Origin: Anaerococcus porci
GTDB lineage: Bacteria > Bacillota > Clostridia > Tissierellales > Peptoniphilaceae
Direction of reading: 5' to 3'
DNA: 64,000 nt
Assembly: GCF_009696575.1 (NCBI RefSeq)
Contig: NZ_VULQ01000001.1
Span: forward strand, 124,001-188,000
Shown here in pieces: positions 1-8,908 of the stretch. The notes under the pieces are model-generated. The model saw only the letters and a list, made by a program, of their open reading frames with translations, did not search any database and was not told the origin of the DNA. Positions within the stretch are counted from its first letter, which is position 1. Every line of letters starts with the position of its first letter. The position numbers and the translations under genes were made by a program.

Positions 1-185
1 CCTAAATTCTCACCACTTTTAAGTTTTTGATCAAGATATTTTGCTCTTTCAAGAGAATCTTCTTCATTAAATGATATATAAGCATTTGTTTTATCATTTT
101 TTATCTTTTCTAAAACTTTTTTAGTATGATCATAGACTGAAATCTCTTTATTTTTATATTTTTCAATAGTTTTGTTTATATTCAT
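1..185 (-). CDS. gatA: Aspartyl/glutamyl-tRNA amidotransferase subunit A, 5' part only
   Basis: Only the first 61 codons lie in the window; the gene runs off the left edge. The start is ATG at 185, eleven bases after the gatC stop, with a Shine-Dalgarno AAGGAG just upstream. The visible peptide begins MNINKTIEKYKNKEIS and contains a TNAYISFNEE stretch typical of the GatA N-terminus, before the amidase catalytic region. GatA is the amidase that frees ammonia from glutamine to convert Glu-tRNA(Gln) or Asp-tRNA(Asn) in the GatCAB complex. Identity rests on this short N-terminus plus the adjoining gatC. Confidence 0.85.
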   Translation of the reverse strand, partial: MNINKTIEKYKNKEISVYDHTKKVLEKIKNDKTNAYISFNEEDSLERAKYLDQKLKSGENL

Positions 186-195
186 CAATATCTCC

Positions 196-474
196 TTAAA
201 GTTTCCAATCTAATCTAAAGTATCCAAATTGAGTATCTTTAGCATTTTTTAAGGCATCTTCTCTATCAAGAGATTCTTGAGCTTCATCCTCTCTTAATAT
301 AGCCTTATGATTTTCTAACATTTCTGTCATTTCGACATTTTCACAATCTACCTCAAATATATGATCTATAAAATCAAGTATTATATTATATTTATTTGTT
401 ATTATATCTATATCTTCATTTGAAAGATCTAAGTTAGCAAGTCTATAAACTCTTTCAACTTCATTTTTATTCAT
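196..474 (-). CDS. gatC: Aspartyl/glutamyl-tRNA amidotransferase subunit C
   Basis: A 92-residue protein of normal GatC length. GatC is the small scaffold of GatCAB that wraps around GatA and GatB; the complex amidates misacylated Glu-tRNA(Gln) or Asp-tRNA(Asn) in the cytoplasm. The N-terminus (VERVYRLANLDLSNEDID) and the C-terminal LREDEA segment match the family. The start ATG overlaps the end of ligA by 8 nt and has a GGAGG site six bases upstream, inside ligA, so translation is probably coupled. It is followed at once by gatA, so it belongs to the pcrA-ligA-gatC-gatA transcript. Confidence 0.9.
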   Translation of the reverse strand: MNKNEVERVYRLANLDLSNEDIDIITNKYNIILDFIDHIFEVDCENVEMTEMLENHKAILREDEAQESLDREDALKNAKDTQFGYFRLDWKL

Positions 475-2473
475 AGTTTTCCTCCAATTTTTCTATAAAA
501 TCGAGTAGATCTTCACTTTCTAATATTTCAATTCCCAATTCAATAGCTTTATCTCTTTTTGAGCCAGGTTTTTGACCACACAAGACTAGGTCTGTATTTT
601 TAGAAACAGAACTTGTTACATTACCTAAGTTATTCTCTATTAATTTTTTCAAATCATTTCTTTTATAATTATCAATAGAACCCGTTATAACAATATTTTT
701 ATTTTTTAATAAGTCAGACTTAATACCTTTATCTATTTCTTTAATTTTTATGCCTTTTGATAAAAGTATATCAATTGATTTACTAATATTATGGTCATTA
801 AAGAAATCTATTATATAACTTGCAGTTTTTTCACCAATATCTTCAATTTCTATTAACTCATCTTCTTTTGCATTTCTAAGATTATTAAAAGTCCTAAACT
901 TATTAGCCAGGTCATTTGCAGTCTTTACTCCAACATTTGGAATTCCTATAGCATAAGTGAAATTTGATAAATCACATTCCTTACTATTTTCAATAGCATT
1001 TAATAGATTATTAGTCTTTTTTTCTTTAAATGATTCAAGTTTTATCAAATCCTCATATCCTATATCATATAAGTCATAAATTTCATTAATATTTAAATTT
1101 TTTATAAATAATTCAGCAGTTCTCTCACTCAAACCATCTATATCCATGGCCTCTCTTGAAGCAAAATGAACAAGTCTTGCTTTGAGTTGAGGTGTACATG
1201 ATATAGAATTTGGACAGTATATATGAACATTCCCTTCAATAAGTTCTGAGTTACAAAAAGGACATCTTGATGGTTTTTCTATCTTTTTTGTATTTTTTTG
1301 ATTTTCATCAACTACGCCCAAAATTTCTGGAATTACATCATTAGATCTTCTTATGAACACCTTGGAACCAATTCTAAGTTTTTTTCTTTCAATATCATCA
1401 TAATTGTTTAAGGTAGCACGTCTTACAGTAACCCCAGAAAAATCTACAGGTTTGACTATTGCAGATGGTGTAACTTTTCCAGTTCTTCCCACATTCCACA
1501 AAACATCTTCTAAAATTGTAGTGTATTCTTCAGGATCATATTTAAAGGCTATTGACCATCTAGGGAATTTATTAGTATATCCAAGTACTTTTTGAGTTTT
1601 TATATCATTTATTTTAATTACTACGCCATCAGTTAATATGTCTATTTTATGTCTTTGAACTTTAATTCTTTCTATCTCTTTAACTAAGTCATCAAAATTA
1701 TCAATTAAATTGTAATAAGGATATACTGGAAGTTTTTGCTTTTCTAAAAACTTAAGCATTTCTTCTTCAGTTTCAAATGATAATTCATTTGTAGGAATTT
1801 GATAAAAATATGCCTTAAGATTTCTTTTTTTTGTTTGACTTGTATCTAGATTTCTAATTGCTCCAGCTGCTGCATTTCTAGCATTCTTTAAAGGAACTTC
1901 ATTTTCTTCATTGTATTTTTTTAATGAAGAAAGCGGCATTACAGCCTCTGCTTGGACTTCTATCAAAGATTTTTCATCAATTTTTGTTGGGATAGAAGAA
2001 ATAGTAAGAACTTGTTCTAGAACATTTTCTCCAACTATTCCATTACCTCTCGTAGCTGCAGTTTGAAGCACTCCATCATTATAGGTTAGATTTATTGTTA
2101 GTCCATCAAACTTATACTCAGTTATAAATTCTAACTTTTTTAATTTATCTTCATGAGTATTATTATAATTTTGTCTTAACCTCTCACATCTATTAATCCA
2201 CTCTTTTAGATCTTCGTAATTTTGTGACTTATCTTGAGAATATAACCTTGAAATATGGTAATGCTTTTCAAACTTATCGAGTATTACTCCTCCAACTCTT
2301 TGAGTGGGTGAGAATTTATCCACTATACCTGTTTCCTCTTCAAGATTTTTAAGCTCATCATATAGCTTATCATACTCACCATCTGATATTAAAGGTTTAT
2401 CTAAGGTATAGTAGTGATAATTTAATTCATTAATTTGATCTATTAAATCTCTAATTCTTTCTTTTTTGTCCAT
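467..2473 (-). CDS. ligA: NAD-dependent DNA ligase
   Basis: 668 residues, the usual LigA length. It seals nicks in DNA with NAD as cofactor, in replication and repair. Visible in order: adenylation domain with the KFDG lysine near residue 121, OB fold, a four-cysteine zinc finger (CPFC...CPNSISC), helix-hairpin-helix repeats (IPNVG, IEDIGEKTA), and a C-terminal BRCT domain beginning near NIVITGSIDNY. One oddity: the usual PMLSL motif early in the adenylation domain reads ISRLYSQ, so this is a divergent branch of LigA. It lies one base after pcrA and overlaps gatC, an order (pcrA-ligA-gatCA) common in Firmicutes. Confidence 0.95.
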   Translation of the reverse strand: MDKKERIRDLIDQINELNYHYYTLDKPLISDGEYDKLYDELKNLEEETGIVDKFSPTQRVGGVILDKFEKHYHISRLYSQDKSQNYEDLKEWINRCERLRQNYNNTHEDKLKKLEFITEYKFDGLTINLTYNDGVLQTAATRGNGIVGENVLEQVLTISSIPTKIDEKSLIEVQAEAVMPLSSLKKYNEENEVPLKNARNAAAGAIRNLDTSQTKKRNLKAYFYQIPTNELSFETEEEMLKFLEKQKLPVYPYYNLIDNFDDLVKEIERIKVQRHKIDILTDGVVIKINDIKTQKVLGYTNKFPRWSIAFKYDPEEYTTILEDVLWNVGRTGKVTPSAIVKPVDFSGVTVRRATLNNYDDIERKKLRIGSKVFIRRSNDVIPEILGVVDENQKNTKKIEKPSRCPFCNSELIEGNVHIYCPNSISCTPQLKARLVHFASREAMDIDGLSERTAELFIKNLNINEIYDLYDIGYEDLIKLESFKEKKTNNLLNAIENSKECDLSNFTYAIGIPNVGVKTANDLANKFRTFNNLRNAKEDELIEIEDIGEKTASYIIDFFNDHNISKSIDILLSKGIKIKEIDKGIKSDLLKNKNIVITGSIDNYKRNDLKKLIENNLGNVTSSVSKNTDLVLCGQKPGSKRDKAIELGIEILESEDLLDFIEKLEENYE

Positions 2474-2474
2474 A

Positions 2475-4667
2475 TTAAACCTTCTTTATAGGAGCATAGT
2501 CTTGATTTAATTTTTTAAGACCTTTTTTATCAAATGCTACAACTAGTTCATTTCCATCAGTAGATAATTTTATTTGTACTATCATACCCTTTCCCCATTT
2601 AGAGTGGAGAATATTATCACCTATTTTAAATTCTTCTTTTGATGATTCCTTTATGGTTTTTTTCTTTAGAACACTTTCTCTGGCCTTATCTCTCATGTAA
2701 TCTTCATTTGTCTTAACTCTTAACTCGTGATTGGAGAAGGTTTGAGTCTTATCTTGATCTAGCTTTTTTATTGAACCGTCTAATTCATTTAAAAATCTTG
2801 ATGGTTTATAATATACTGGCTGACCATATTGTCTTCTAATTTCTGCTGAGGTTATATATAATTTTTCCATAGCACGTGTTATTGCAACATAGCATAGTCT
2901 TCTCTCTTCTTCAATATTTCCTTCATCAATACTTCTTTTTGATGGAAATAAACCTTCATCCATACCAACAATAAAACAGACTTTAAATTCTAAACCCTTC
3001 GAAGAATGAACAGTCATTAAAGATATAGCCTCATTACTTTCTTCCGTCTTATCAAGATCTGATAAAAGAGATAGATTTTCTAAGTAGTCATATATATTGT
3101 CTTCAGGATTATTTGACTGATATTCAGCTGCAGAAGACATAAACTCATTTAAGTTGTCAATCCTTGATCTATTTTCTATTGAATAACTTTCTTCAAGAGA
3201 TTTTAAATAACCACTCTTATCCAAAACATTTTCAATTAAATCAACTATTAGATAATCACTATAATGTTCAAAAATATCTTTTAAAGGATCATAAAATTTT
3301 CTACAAGTATTTTTGTACTTTTCAGTAAGGCCATTGAAAAGACTTGGGTCTGTTACAAGTTCTGTCAAAGAAAAACCTAATTTAGAAGCCTCTTTTTCTA
3401 GTCCTTCTATGGTTTTTTGACCTATTCCTTTTTTAGGTTCATTAATAATTCTTTTTAATGAAATATCATCCTTAGGATTTACTAAAACTTTAAGATAAGC
3501 TACAAGGTCTTTTATTTCCTTTCTGTCGTAAAACTTTAAACCACCTATAACCTTATAATCTATAAGTTTTTTCATGAAAACTTCTTCAAATATTCTCGAT
3601 TGAGCATTGGTCCTATATAAGATTGCAATATCACTTAATTTATAGCCATCTTTTAAAAGTGATGTAACTTCATTAACTACAAAGCTTGCCTCTTCTGTTT
3701 CAAGAGAAGATTTTTTATATAAGACTTCTGCACCATCTTTTTTTGATGTCCAAAGAACCTTATCTTTTCTTTCGGTATTGTTTTCTATCAATTTATTTGC
3801 AGCATTTATGATTTTTGAAGTCGACCTATAATTTTGCTCAAGTTTTATAGTCTTAGCATCTTTAAAGTCCTTTTCAAAATCTAAAATATTATTTATATCA
3901 GCTCCCCTAAAGCTATAAATAGATTGATCAGCATCTCCTACAACAGTAATATTATTATGTAGTTTTCCTATGAATTTAATCAATTCATATTGACTTTTAT
4001 TTGTATCTTGATATTCATCTACATAAATATACTCAAACTTATTTTGATAGTAAGTTAGAGTATCAGGACTTTCTGCAAACAAGTCCAAAGTTTTAAGTAT
4101 TAAATCATCAAAATCTAAGGAATTATATTCAAACTTTCTTTTTTCATAATTTTTATATATTTTATAATACTCTTCTTGTTTTACATAGAATGTATTTAAT
4201 TTTAAGAATTCATCTGGGTATATTGATTTATTTTTACAATATGAGATTATATTTAAGGCTTCTTTTGGGCTTATTTCATCCTTATATCCTAAGTCTTTTA
4301 TTATTTCTTTTACTAAAGTTTTCTGATCATTTGTGTCATATATTGTGAAGTTATTATCATAGCCTAACTTATCAATATTCATCCTAAGAATTCTTGCGCA
4401 TATGGAGTGGAATGTCCCAATCCAAAGATAAGATACATCTTTACCCAATAAATTAGCAACTCTTTCTTTCATTTCATTAGCAGCTTTGTTGGTAAAAGTT
4501 ATGGCTAAAATATTTACTGGATCCACATTTTTTTCTTTAATTAGATAAGCGATGCTTGTAGTTAGAACTCGAGTCTTACCGCTACCTGCACCTGCTACCA
4601 CTAACAAAGGACCTTTATTATGTAAAACAGCCTCTTTCTGTTTATCATTTAAATTAGATAAGTCCAT
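2475..4667 (-). CDS. pcrA: ATP-dependent DNA helicase PcrA (UvrD family)
   Basis: 730 residues. This is a superfamily 1A 3'-5' helicase that acts in nucleotide excision repair, removal of recombinase filaments and plasmid replication. Motifs seen in order: Q motif LNDKQKEAV, Walker A AGAGSGKT, Walker B VDEYQDTN, motif III VGDADQSIYSFRGAD, motif IV QNYRST, motif V TVHSSKGLEF, motif VI VAITRA. The C-terminal tail ends in a PcrA-type KWGKGMIVQI module that in relatives contacts RNA polymerase. It is first in the transcript, behind a promoter with a perfect 14-bp palindrome at 4700-4713. Confidence 0.95.
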   Translation of the reverse strand: MDLSNLNDKQKEAVLHNKGPLLVVAGAGSGKTRVLTTSIAYLIKEKNVDPVNILAITFTNKAANEMKERVANLLGKDVSYLWIGTFHSICARILRMNIDKLGYDNNFTIYDTNDQKTLVKEIIKDLGYKDEISPKEALNIISYCKNKSIYPDEFLKLNTFYVKQEEYYKIYKNYEKRKFEYNSLDFDDLILKTLDLFAESPDTLTYYQNKFEYIYVDEYQDTNKSQYELIKFIGKLHNNITVVGDADQSIYSFRGADINNILDFEKDFKDAKTIKLEQNYRSTSKIINAANKLIENNTERKDKVLWTSKKDGAEVLYKKSSLETEEASFVVNEVTSLLKDGYKLSDIAILYRTNAQSRIFEEVFMKKLIDYKVIGGLKFYDRKEIKDLVAYLKVLVNPKDDISLKRIINEPKKGIGQKTIEGLEKEASKLGFSLTELVTDPSLFNGLTEKYKNTCRKFYDPLKDIFEHYSDYLIVDLIENVLDKSGYLKSLEESYSIENRSRIDNLNEFMSSAAEYQSNNPEDNIYDYLENLSLLSDLDKTEESNEAISLMTVHSSKGLEFKVCFIVGMDEGLFPSKRSIDEGNIEEERRLCYVAITRAMEKLYITSAEIRRQYGQPVYYKPSRFLNELDGSIKKLDQDKTQTFSNHELRVKTNEDYMRDKARESVLKKKTIKESSKEEFKIGDNILHSKWGKGMIVQIKLSTDGNELVVAFDKKGLKKLNQDYAPIKKV

Positions 4668-4691
4668 TTTTCACATCCTTTCATCCTTACA

Positions 4692-4713
4692 ATTATACCA
4701 CAAACTAGTTTGT
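4692..4713 (-). promoter_or_regulatory. pcrA promoter -10 with adjoining 14-bp palindrome
   Basis: Reading leftward, an extended -10 (TGGTATAAT; TATAAT at 4697-4692) lies 25 bases before the pcrA ATG. Directly upstream at 4713-4700 is ACAAACTAGTTTGT, a perfect palindrome filling the spacer. No good -35 is visible (T-rich). The palindrome has the size and position of a repressor operator. It resembles, but does not match, the Gram-positive SOS box GAAC-N4-GTTC. LexA control is therefore only a guess. Confidence 0.55.
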
Positions 4714-4739
4714 AAAAAAGATTAATCAAATTAGACTAA

Positions 4740-4831
4740 CTAAAAAACGGATTCACCTTGATTGATGTGTACCATCCTTACCGCTCTTTGTCCAGTTTTA
4801 TGTCTATACATCATTAAGATAAATCCGTTAT
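4740..4831 (-). terminator. Long imperfect hairpin with U-run after the fhs-yerC transcript
   Basis: Outer arms 4829-4822 and 4753-4746 (AACGGATT/AATCCGTT) are perfect and are followed by six T. Inner arms continue with CTT/AAG and TGATGT/ACATCA, leaving a 37-nt apical region. It starts about 13 nt after the yerC stop. It works on paper as a factor-independent terminator, but it is far larger than needed. It also spans a 24-codon reading frame (4814-4740) that begins ATGATG and lacks a good ribosome site. Confidence 0.6.
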
Positions 4832-4841
4832 AAGTTTTTAC

Positions 4842-5165
4842 TTATCTATTATTTTCTTTTTCTTCTTTTAGATTATTTGCTATAAGATTTTCTAAAACCA
4901 AATCATATCCATCAGTTCCATAGTGAAGCGACCTATTTACCCTGGAAATTGTAGCAGTTGATGCACCAGTTTGCTCCTCTATTTCACTATAGGTTTTTCT
5001 TATCTTTAATAATTTAGCTACTTGAAGCCTTTGTGATATAGATTGAAGCTCTCTTGCTGTGCAAGCATCCTCAAAAAACATATAACACTCTTTTCGATTT
5101 TTTAGCATCAATATAGCATCAAAAAATTCATCTAATTCTTTACTTTTTAATTTTGATTCTGTCAT
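4842..5165 (-). CDS. YerC/TrpR-like DNA-binding regulator
   Basis: 107 residues when started at ATG 5165, which has AGGGAG nine bases upstream. A longer in-frame start at 5243 would run inside fhs and adds nothing family-like, so I rejected it. The protein begins with the KELDEFFDAILMLKN segment of the YerC/TrpR-like family and ends with a helix-turn-helix (YSEIEEQTGASTATISRV) and the signature SLHYGTDGY. This places it in the TrpR superfamily, whose members bind operator DNA as dimers; the regulon here is unknown. It follows fhs by ten bases and shares its transcript. Confidence 0.85.
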   Translation of the reverse strand: MTESKLKSKELDEFFDAILMLKNRKECYMFFEDACTARELQSISQRLQVAKLLKIRKTYSEIEEQTGASTATISRVNRSLHYGTDGYDLVLENLIANNLKEEKENNR

Positions 5166-5175
5166 ACATATCTCC

Positions 5176-6831
5176 CTAAAATAGTCCAACGATATTCCCA
5201 TTTTCATCAATGTCAATCTCATAAGCAGCAGGTTTTTTGCCAAGGCCTGGCATCGTCATAATATTTTGTGTAATAGCAACTATGAAACCTGCTCCTTGAT
5301 TTAATCTTATATCATTGATAGTAATTTCATATTCACTTTCAGGATTAAGATTCTTTGGATCATCAGAAAATGAATATTGAGTTTTAGCAATACATACAGG
5401 TAATTTATCTGAGTTTAAATTTTCAATTCTTTCTATTTCATCAAGGGCTTTTTTTGCATATTTTACTCCATTAGCTCTGTATATTTCTTTACAAATAACA
5501 TCAATTTTCTCTTTAATAGATAAGGATTCATCATATAATAATTTAAAATCATTATCTTTATTTGATTTTTCAATAATATACTTGCATATATCTAGACAAC
5601 CTTCTGAGCCCTTATGATATACATCACATTCAAAGGCCTCTATACCTAAATTATTAACTAGTTCTTTTAATAAACTTAGTTCAGCTTTAGTATCTTGGTC
5701 AAACTTATTAATTGCTACTACCACATTATTAGAAAATTTCTTCAAATTTTCTAGATGAACTTTAAGATTTTTAAAGCCACTTTTCAAACCCTCAAGATTT
5801 TCACAATTAATATCTTCAAGGCTAACACCACCATGATATTTTAGTGCTCTAACACTTGCAACTATTACAGTAATATTTGGCTTTATAGATGCCTTTCTAC
5901 ACTTAATATCATAGAATTTTTCGGCTCCCAAGTCTGCTCCAAAGCCTGCTTCTGTTACTGTATATTCCGATAAGGCAAGTGCCGTTTTAGTGGCTATAAT
6001 AGAGTTACAGCCGTGAGCAATATTTGCAAAAGGTCCACCATGTATAATAGCTGGCGTATTTTCTAAGGTTTGAACAAGGTTTGGTTTAAGTGCGTCTTTC
6101 ATGAGAACTACTACAGGTCCTGTAGCTTTAATATCATCTACTGTAACTGGATTGTTATCATAGTCATAGGCAACTATCATTCTGGATACTTTTTCTCTAA
6201 AATCATTTAAGTTATTACTTAAACAAAATACTGCCATCATTTCTGTAGCAACAGTAATATCATATCCATCTTGTCTAGCTATTCCATTCGTTTTTTTACC
6301 TAAACCAACTACTACTTCTCTTAAGGCCCTATCATTAAGATCAACACATCTTTTCCATAGAATATTACTTAAATCTATATTTTTTTCGTTACCTTGGTAA
6401 ATATGATTATCAATCATTGCAGCTACAAGATTAACAGCACTAGTTATAGCATGAAAATCTCCAGTGAAGTGAAGATTAATATCTTCCATTGGTATAACTT
6501 GAGAATATCCTGCACCACAGGCTCCTCCTTTAATACCAAAAGATGGTCCTAAAGATGGTTCCCTTAAAGCTGAAATAGCTTTCTTTCCTAGTTTATTAAG
6601 CCCCATAGACAAGGCTATATTCATAGTAGTCTTACCTTCTCCATAAGGTGTTGGACTAATAGCAGTTACTAATACTAGCTTTGAATCTTTATTTTGATTT
6701 TCAGAATAAGAAAGATCGATTTTAGCCTTATAATTTCCATATTTCTCATACTTTTCAATATTGAGAAAATGTGCTATTTCATCAATATCCTTAATTTGAG
6801 CTTCTCTAGCAATTTCAATATCTTTTTTCAT
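5176..6831 (-). CDS. fhs: Formate-tetrahydrofolate ligase
   Basis: 551 residues, the family length. It joins formate to tetrahydrofolate with ATP to give 10-formyl-THF, feeding purine and formyl-Met synthesis or, in acetogens, one-carbon fixation. The ATP loop PTPYGEGKTT is at about residue 62, followed by REPSLGPSFGIKGGACGAGY, and the C-terminus carries GLGKKPAAYEIDID, all hallmarks. ATG 6831 has AGGAG upstream. It is transcribed from its own promoter at 6873-6901 and is followed by yerC. The leader of about 35 nt is too short for a folate riboswitch. Confidence 0.96.
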   Translation of the reverse strand: MKKDIEIAREAQIKDIDEIAHFLNIEKYEKYGNYKAKIDLSYSENQNKDSKLVLVTAISPTPYGEGKTTMNIALSMGLNKLGKKAISALREPSLGPSFGIKGGACGAGYSQVIPMEDINLHFTGDFHAITSAVNLVAAMIDNHIYQGNEKNIDLSNILWKRCVDLNDRALREVVVGLGKKTNGIARQDGYDITVATEMMAVFCLSNNLNDFREKVSRMIVAYDYDNNPVTVDDIKATGPVVVLMKDALKPNLVQTLENTPAIIHGGPFANIAHGCNSIIATKTALALSEYTVTEAGFGADLGAEKFYDIKCRKASIKPNITVIVASVRALKYHGGVSLEDINCENLEGLKSGFKNLKVHLENLKKFSNNVVVAINKFDQDTKAELSLLKELVNNLGIEAFECDVYHKGSEGCLDICKYIIEKSNKDNDFKLLYDESLSIKEKIDVICKEIYRANGVKYAKKALDEIERIENLNSDKLPVCIAKTQYSFSDDPKNLNPESEYEITINDIRLNQGAGFIVAITQNIMTMPGLGKKPAAYEIDIDENGNIVGLF

Positions 6832-6872
6832 TTAAACTCCTATAAAACTTTATGATTTGCTTTTCATAGTAC

Positions 6873-6901
6873 ATTATATCAATAAAAACTTATCAATTCA
6901 A
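6873..6901 (-). promoter_or_regulatory. fhs promoter
   Basis: TTGAAT (6901-6896), a 17-bp spacer and TATAAT (6878-6873) with the extended TGA-TATAAT form. The predicted start is near 6866, about 35 nt before the fhs ATG. This is a sequence match only. Confidence 0.7.
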
Positions 6902-6923
6902 TAGCTTATTAAAGTGAATTAGG

Positions 6924-7580
6924 TTAATACTGTTTTTTATTATCTTCTATGATTTGTAAAAATGTATCACACAAATTATCATTGCGAGCTAACAAAGGAC
7001 CATGGAGATAACTTGCAAAAGTATTTTTATATCTAAATCCTTCAGTTTTATCTTGGCCATTATTTCCATATCCTTCAATAATGGTTGAAAATGCACAATG
7101 TTTATCTGAAAGATAAGTTACTCCACCATGATTTTCAAATCCTTCATAAATTTGTCCGCTTTTATTATCCTTAACCTTTACATTCCCAACAAATCTTTTA
7201 GAATCTTCTTGATTTTTTGTATAATAGTCAAAAATGTTAAGACCTTCTATTTTATTATTATAAGCATCATAATAATATTTACCTAAAAGTTGATATCCTC
7301 CACAAATCGCAAGAAATAATCCATCATTTTCAATATATTTTATTATGTTATCTTTTTTATTTTCTAAGTCTTTTTCGACTATTGACTGTTCGTAGTCTTG
7401 TCCTCCACCAAAGAAAACAAAATCATATTTTTTATAATAAAAATCATCATTAATACTAATAACATCTACATTTACTTTATAGCCCTTTTTTTCTGCTAAA
7501 TATTTAATAGCCATAACATTTCCTACATCTCCATAGGTATTTAAAAGATTTCCATAAAGATGGCATATATTTATTATCAT
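6924..7580 (-). CDS. gatD: Lipid II isoglutaminyl synthase, glutaminase subunit GatD
   Basis: 218 residues, class I glutamine amidotransferase of the CobB/CobQ type. With MurT it amidates the alpha-carboxyl of D-Glu in the lipid II stem peptide on the cytoplasmic side; GatD supplies the ammonia from glutamine. The nucleophile is Cys93 in LAICGGYQLLG, and the catalytic His193 is in SYLHGPLL. FFGGGQDYEQ matches the family. The ATG overlaps the murT stop by 4 nt, so the two are translationally coupled. This GatD is unrelated to the GatCAB complex also in this window. Confidence 0.9.
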   Translation of the reverse strand: MIINICHLYGNLLNTYGDVGNVMAIKYLAEKKGYKVNVDVISINDDFYYKKYDFVFFGGGQDYEQSIVEKDLENKKDNIIKYIENDGLFLAICGGYQLLGKYYYDAYNNKIEGLNIFDYYTKNQEDSKRFVGNVKVKDNKSGQIYEGFENHGGVTYLSDKHCAFSTIIEGYGNNGQDKTEGFRYKNTFASYLHGPLLARNDNLCDTFLQIIEDNKKQY

Positions 7581-8908
7581 TGTAAGTTTAAAACCTCCCT
7601 TAATCTTAACATGGCAGTATAGGTTGAAAGTATATAAATTTTATTTGTTTTTGATGTACTGATAGCTTTTAAAATATCTTTTTCATAGTCAAATTCTATA
7701 ATTTCCCCATCAAATATATCTGCGATTTCTAGTCTTCTCTTCATATCTTTTTTTCTCTTACCTGAAACTTTTACTTCTTTTATATTTAGTTTTTTTAGTC
7801 TTTCATAATAGGAGTCGTAAATCCAAGATACATCTGTTCCATCAGCATAATTATCATTTAAAAAGCAAAATAAACTTATAGGATCATCTTCTAAAAGCAT
7901 AAGATTAATAATTTGATTTAAACCAGTTGGATTTTTAACTAAATTTATAATTACTTCTTTGCCCTCAATATTAAGATTTTCTTGACGACCAAAAACGTGT
8001 TCCTGATTTTTTAATCCATCATATATTTCTTCATAAGTAAGTTCCAATTCTTTTGAAAGAGATATGGCCGCAAGGGCGTTGTAAATATTATAAAATCCTC
8101 CAATTTGAATTTCATACTCTTCATTATCTATAAGAAATTTTGAATAATTTGCTTCCATAGATAAAATATTTTCAATATTATAATCTATTTTTGGAGAATG
8201 GAAATCACAGTTTGGACATGAAAAATCTCCTAGGGATGAATAATTTATAATTCTATATTTTAAAATAGACTTACAATTTGGACAAAGTATGCCATCACTA
8301 TTAAACTCAGCATCTAAGTCATATAATTGACTATCTTTTTTATCCTCTCTAATACCATAATATATTGGATTATATTTTTTTAATGAATCATATGAAAATA
8401 TTGGTAAATCACCATTTGCTATAATTTTTACATCATCACATTTTTTAAATCCCTCTAAAATCTTGTTATAAACATTATAAATTTCACCAAACCTGTCCAT
8501 TTGATCTCTAAATATATTTGTCAAAACAACATAATCCGGTTTTATAAATTCAGAAACCCTAACAAGATTCGCCTCATCTACCTCCAAAACGGCAACTGTA
8601 TTTTCATTTTTAGGATTATCTAGAAGACTTGTAATTATTCCTTGAATCATATTTGATCCAGATTCATTTGTAAAAACTTTATTATAATGATTTTTAAGAA
8701 TACTTGTCACAAAGTGTGTAGTCATAGTCTTACCATTCGTCCCTGTAATAAAAATAAATTTAGTATTTTTACTAAGTGACTTAAGTATATCTTTATCCAT
8801 CTTATAAGCAATTTTACCTGGAAGACTTGTAGCCTTGTGTTTTGTCAATTTCAATAAAAAGCGAATTAATTTCGCTGTACTTATAGTTAAATTATCTTTT
8901 ATACTCAT
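7577..8908 (-). CDS. murT: Lipid II isoglutaminyl synthase, Mur ligase-like subunit MurT
   Basis: 443 residues. MurT activates D-Glu of lipid II with ATP and receives ammonia from GatD. A Mur ligase central domain shows the P-loop TGTNGKTMTT, then VLEVDEANL, then a zinc ribbon with CPNC...CPNC (residues about 208-235), which is the hallmark insertion of MurT. The C-terminal MurT domain (NPTGLNQ, DGTDVSWIYD) is present. The N-terminus aligns with known MurT, so ATG 8908 looks right. Yet there is no Shine-Dalgarno site and a promoter-like -10 ends six bases before the ATG, suggesting a leaderless message. Confidence 0.92.
   Translation of the reverse strand: MSIKDNLTISTAKLIRFLLKLTKHKATSLPGKIAYKMDKDILKSLSKNTKFIFITGTNGKTMTTHFVTSILKNHYNKVFTNESGSNMIQGIITSLLDNPKNENTVAVLEVDEANLVRVSEFIKPDYVVLTNIFRDQMDRFGEIYNVYNKILEGFKKCDDVKIIANGDLPIFSYDSLKKYNPIYYGIREDKKDSQLYDLDAEFNSDGILCPNCKSILKYRIINYSSLGDFSCPNCDFHSPKIDYNIENILSMEANYSKFLIDNEEYEIQIGGFYNIYNALAAISLSKELELTYEEIYDGLKNQEHVFGRQENLNIEGKEVIINLVKNPTGLNQIINLMLLEDDPISLFCFLNDNYADGTDVSWIYDSYYERLKKLNIKEVKVSGKRKKDMKRRLEIADIFDGEIIEFDYEKDILKAISTSKTNKIYILSTYTAMLRLREVLNLQ

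Noticed and set aside
5166-5243. The longer N-terminus of yerC
   Set aside because: It lies inside fhs, is not conserved, and the ATG at 5165 has a proper AGGGAG site.
6832-6923. A tetrahydrofolate riboswitch upstream of fhs
   Set aside because: The leader after the predicted start is only about 35 nt, too short for the aptamer.
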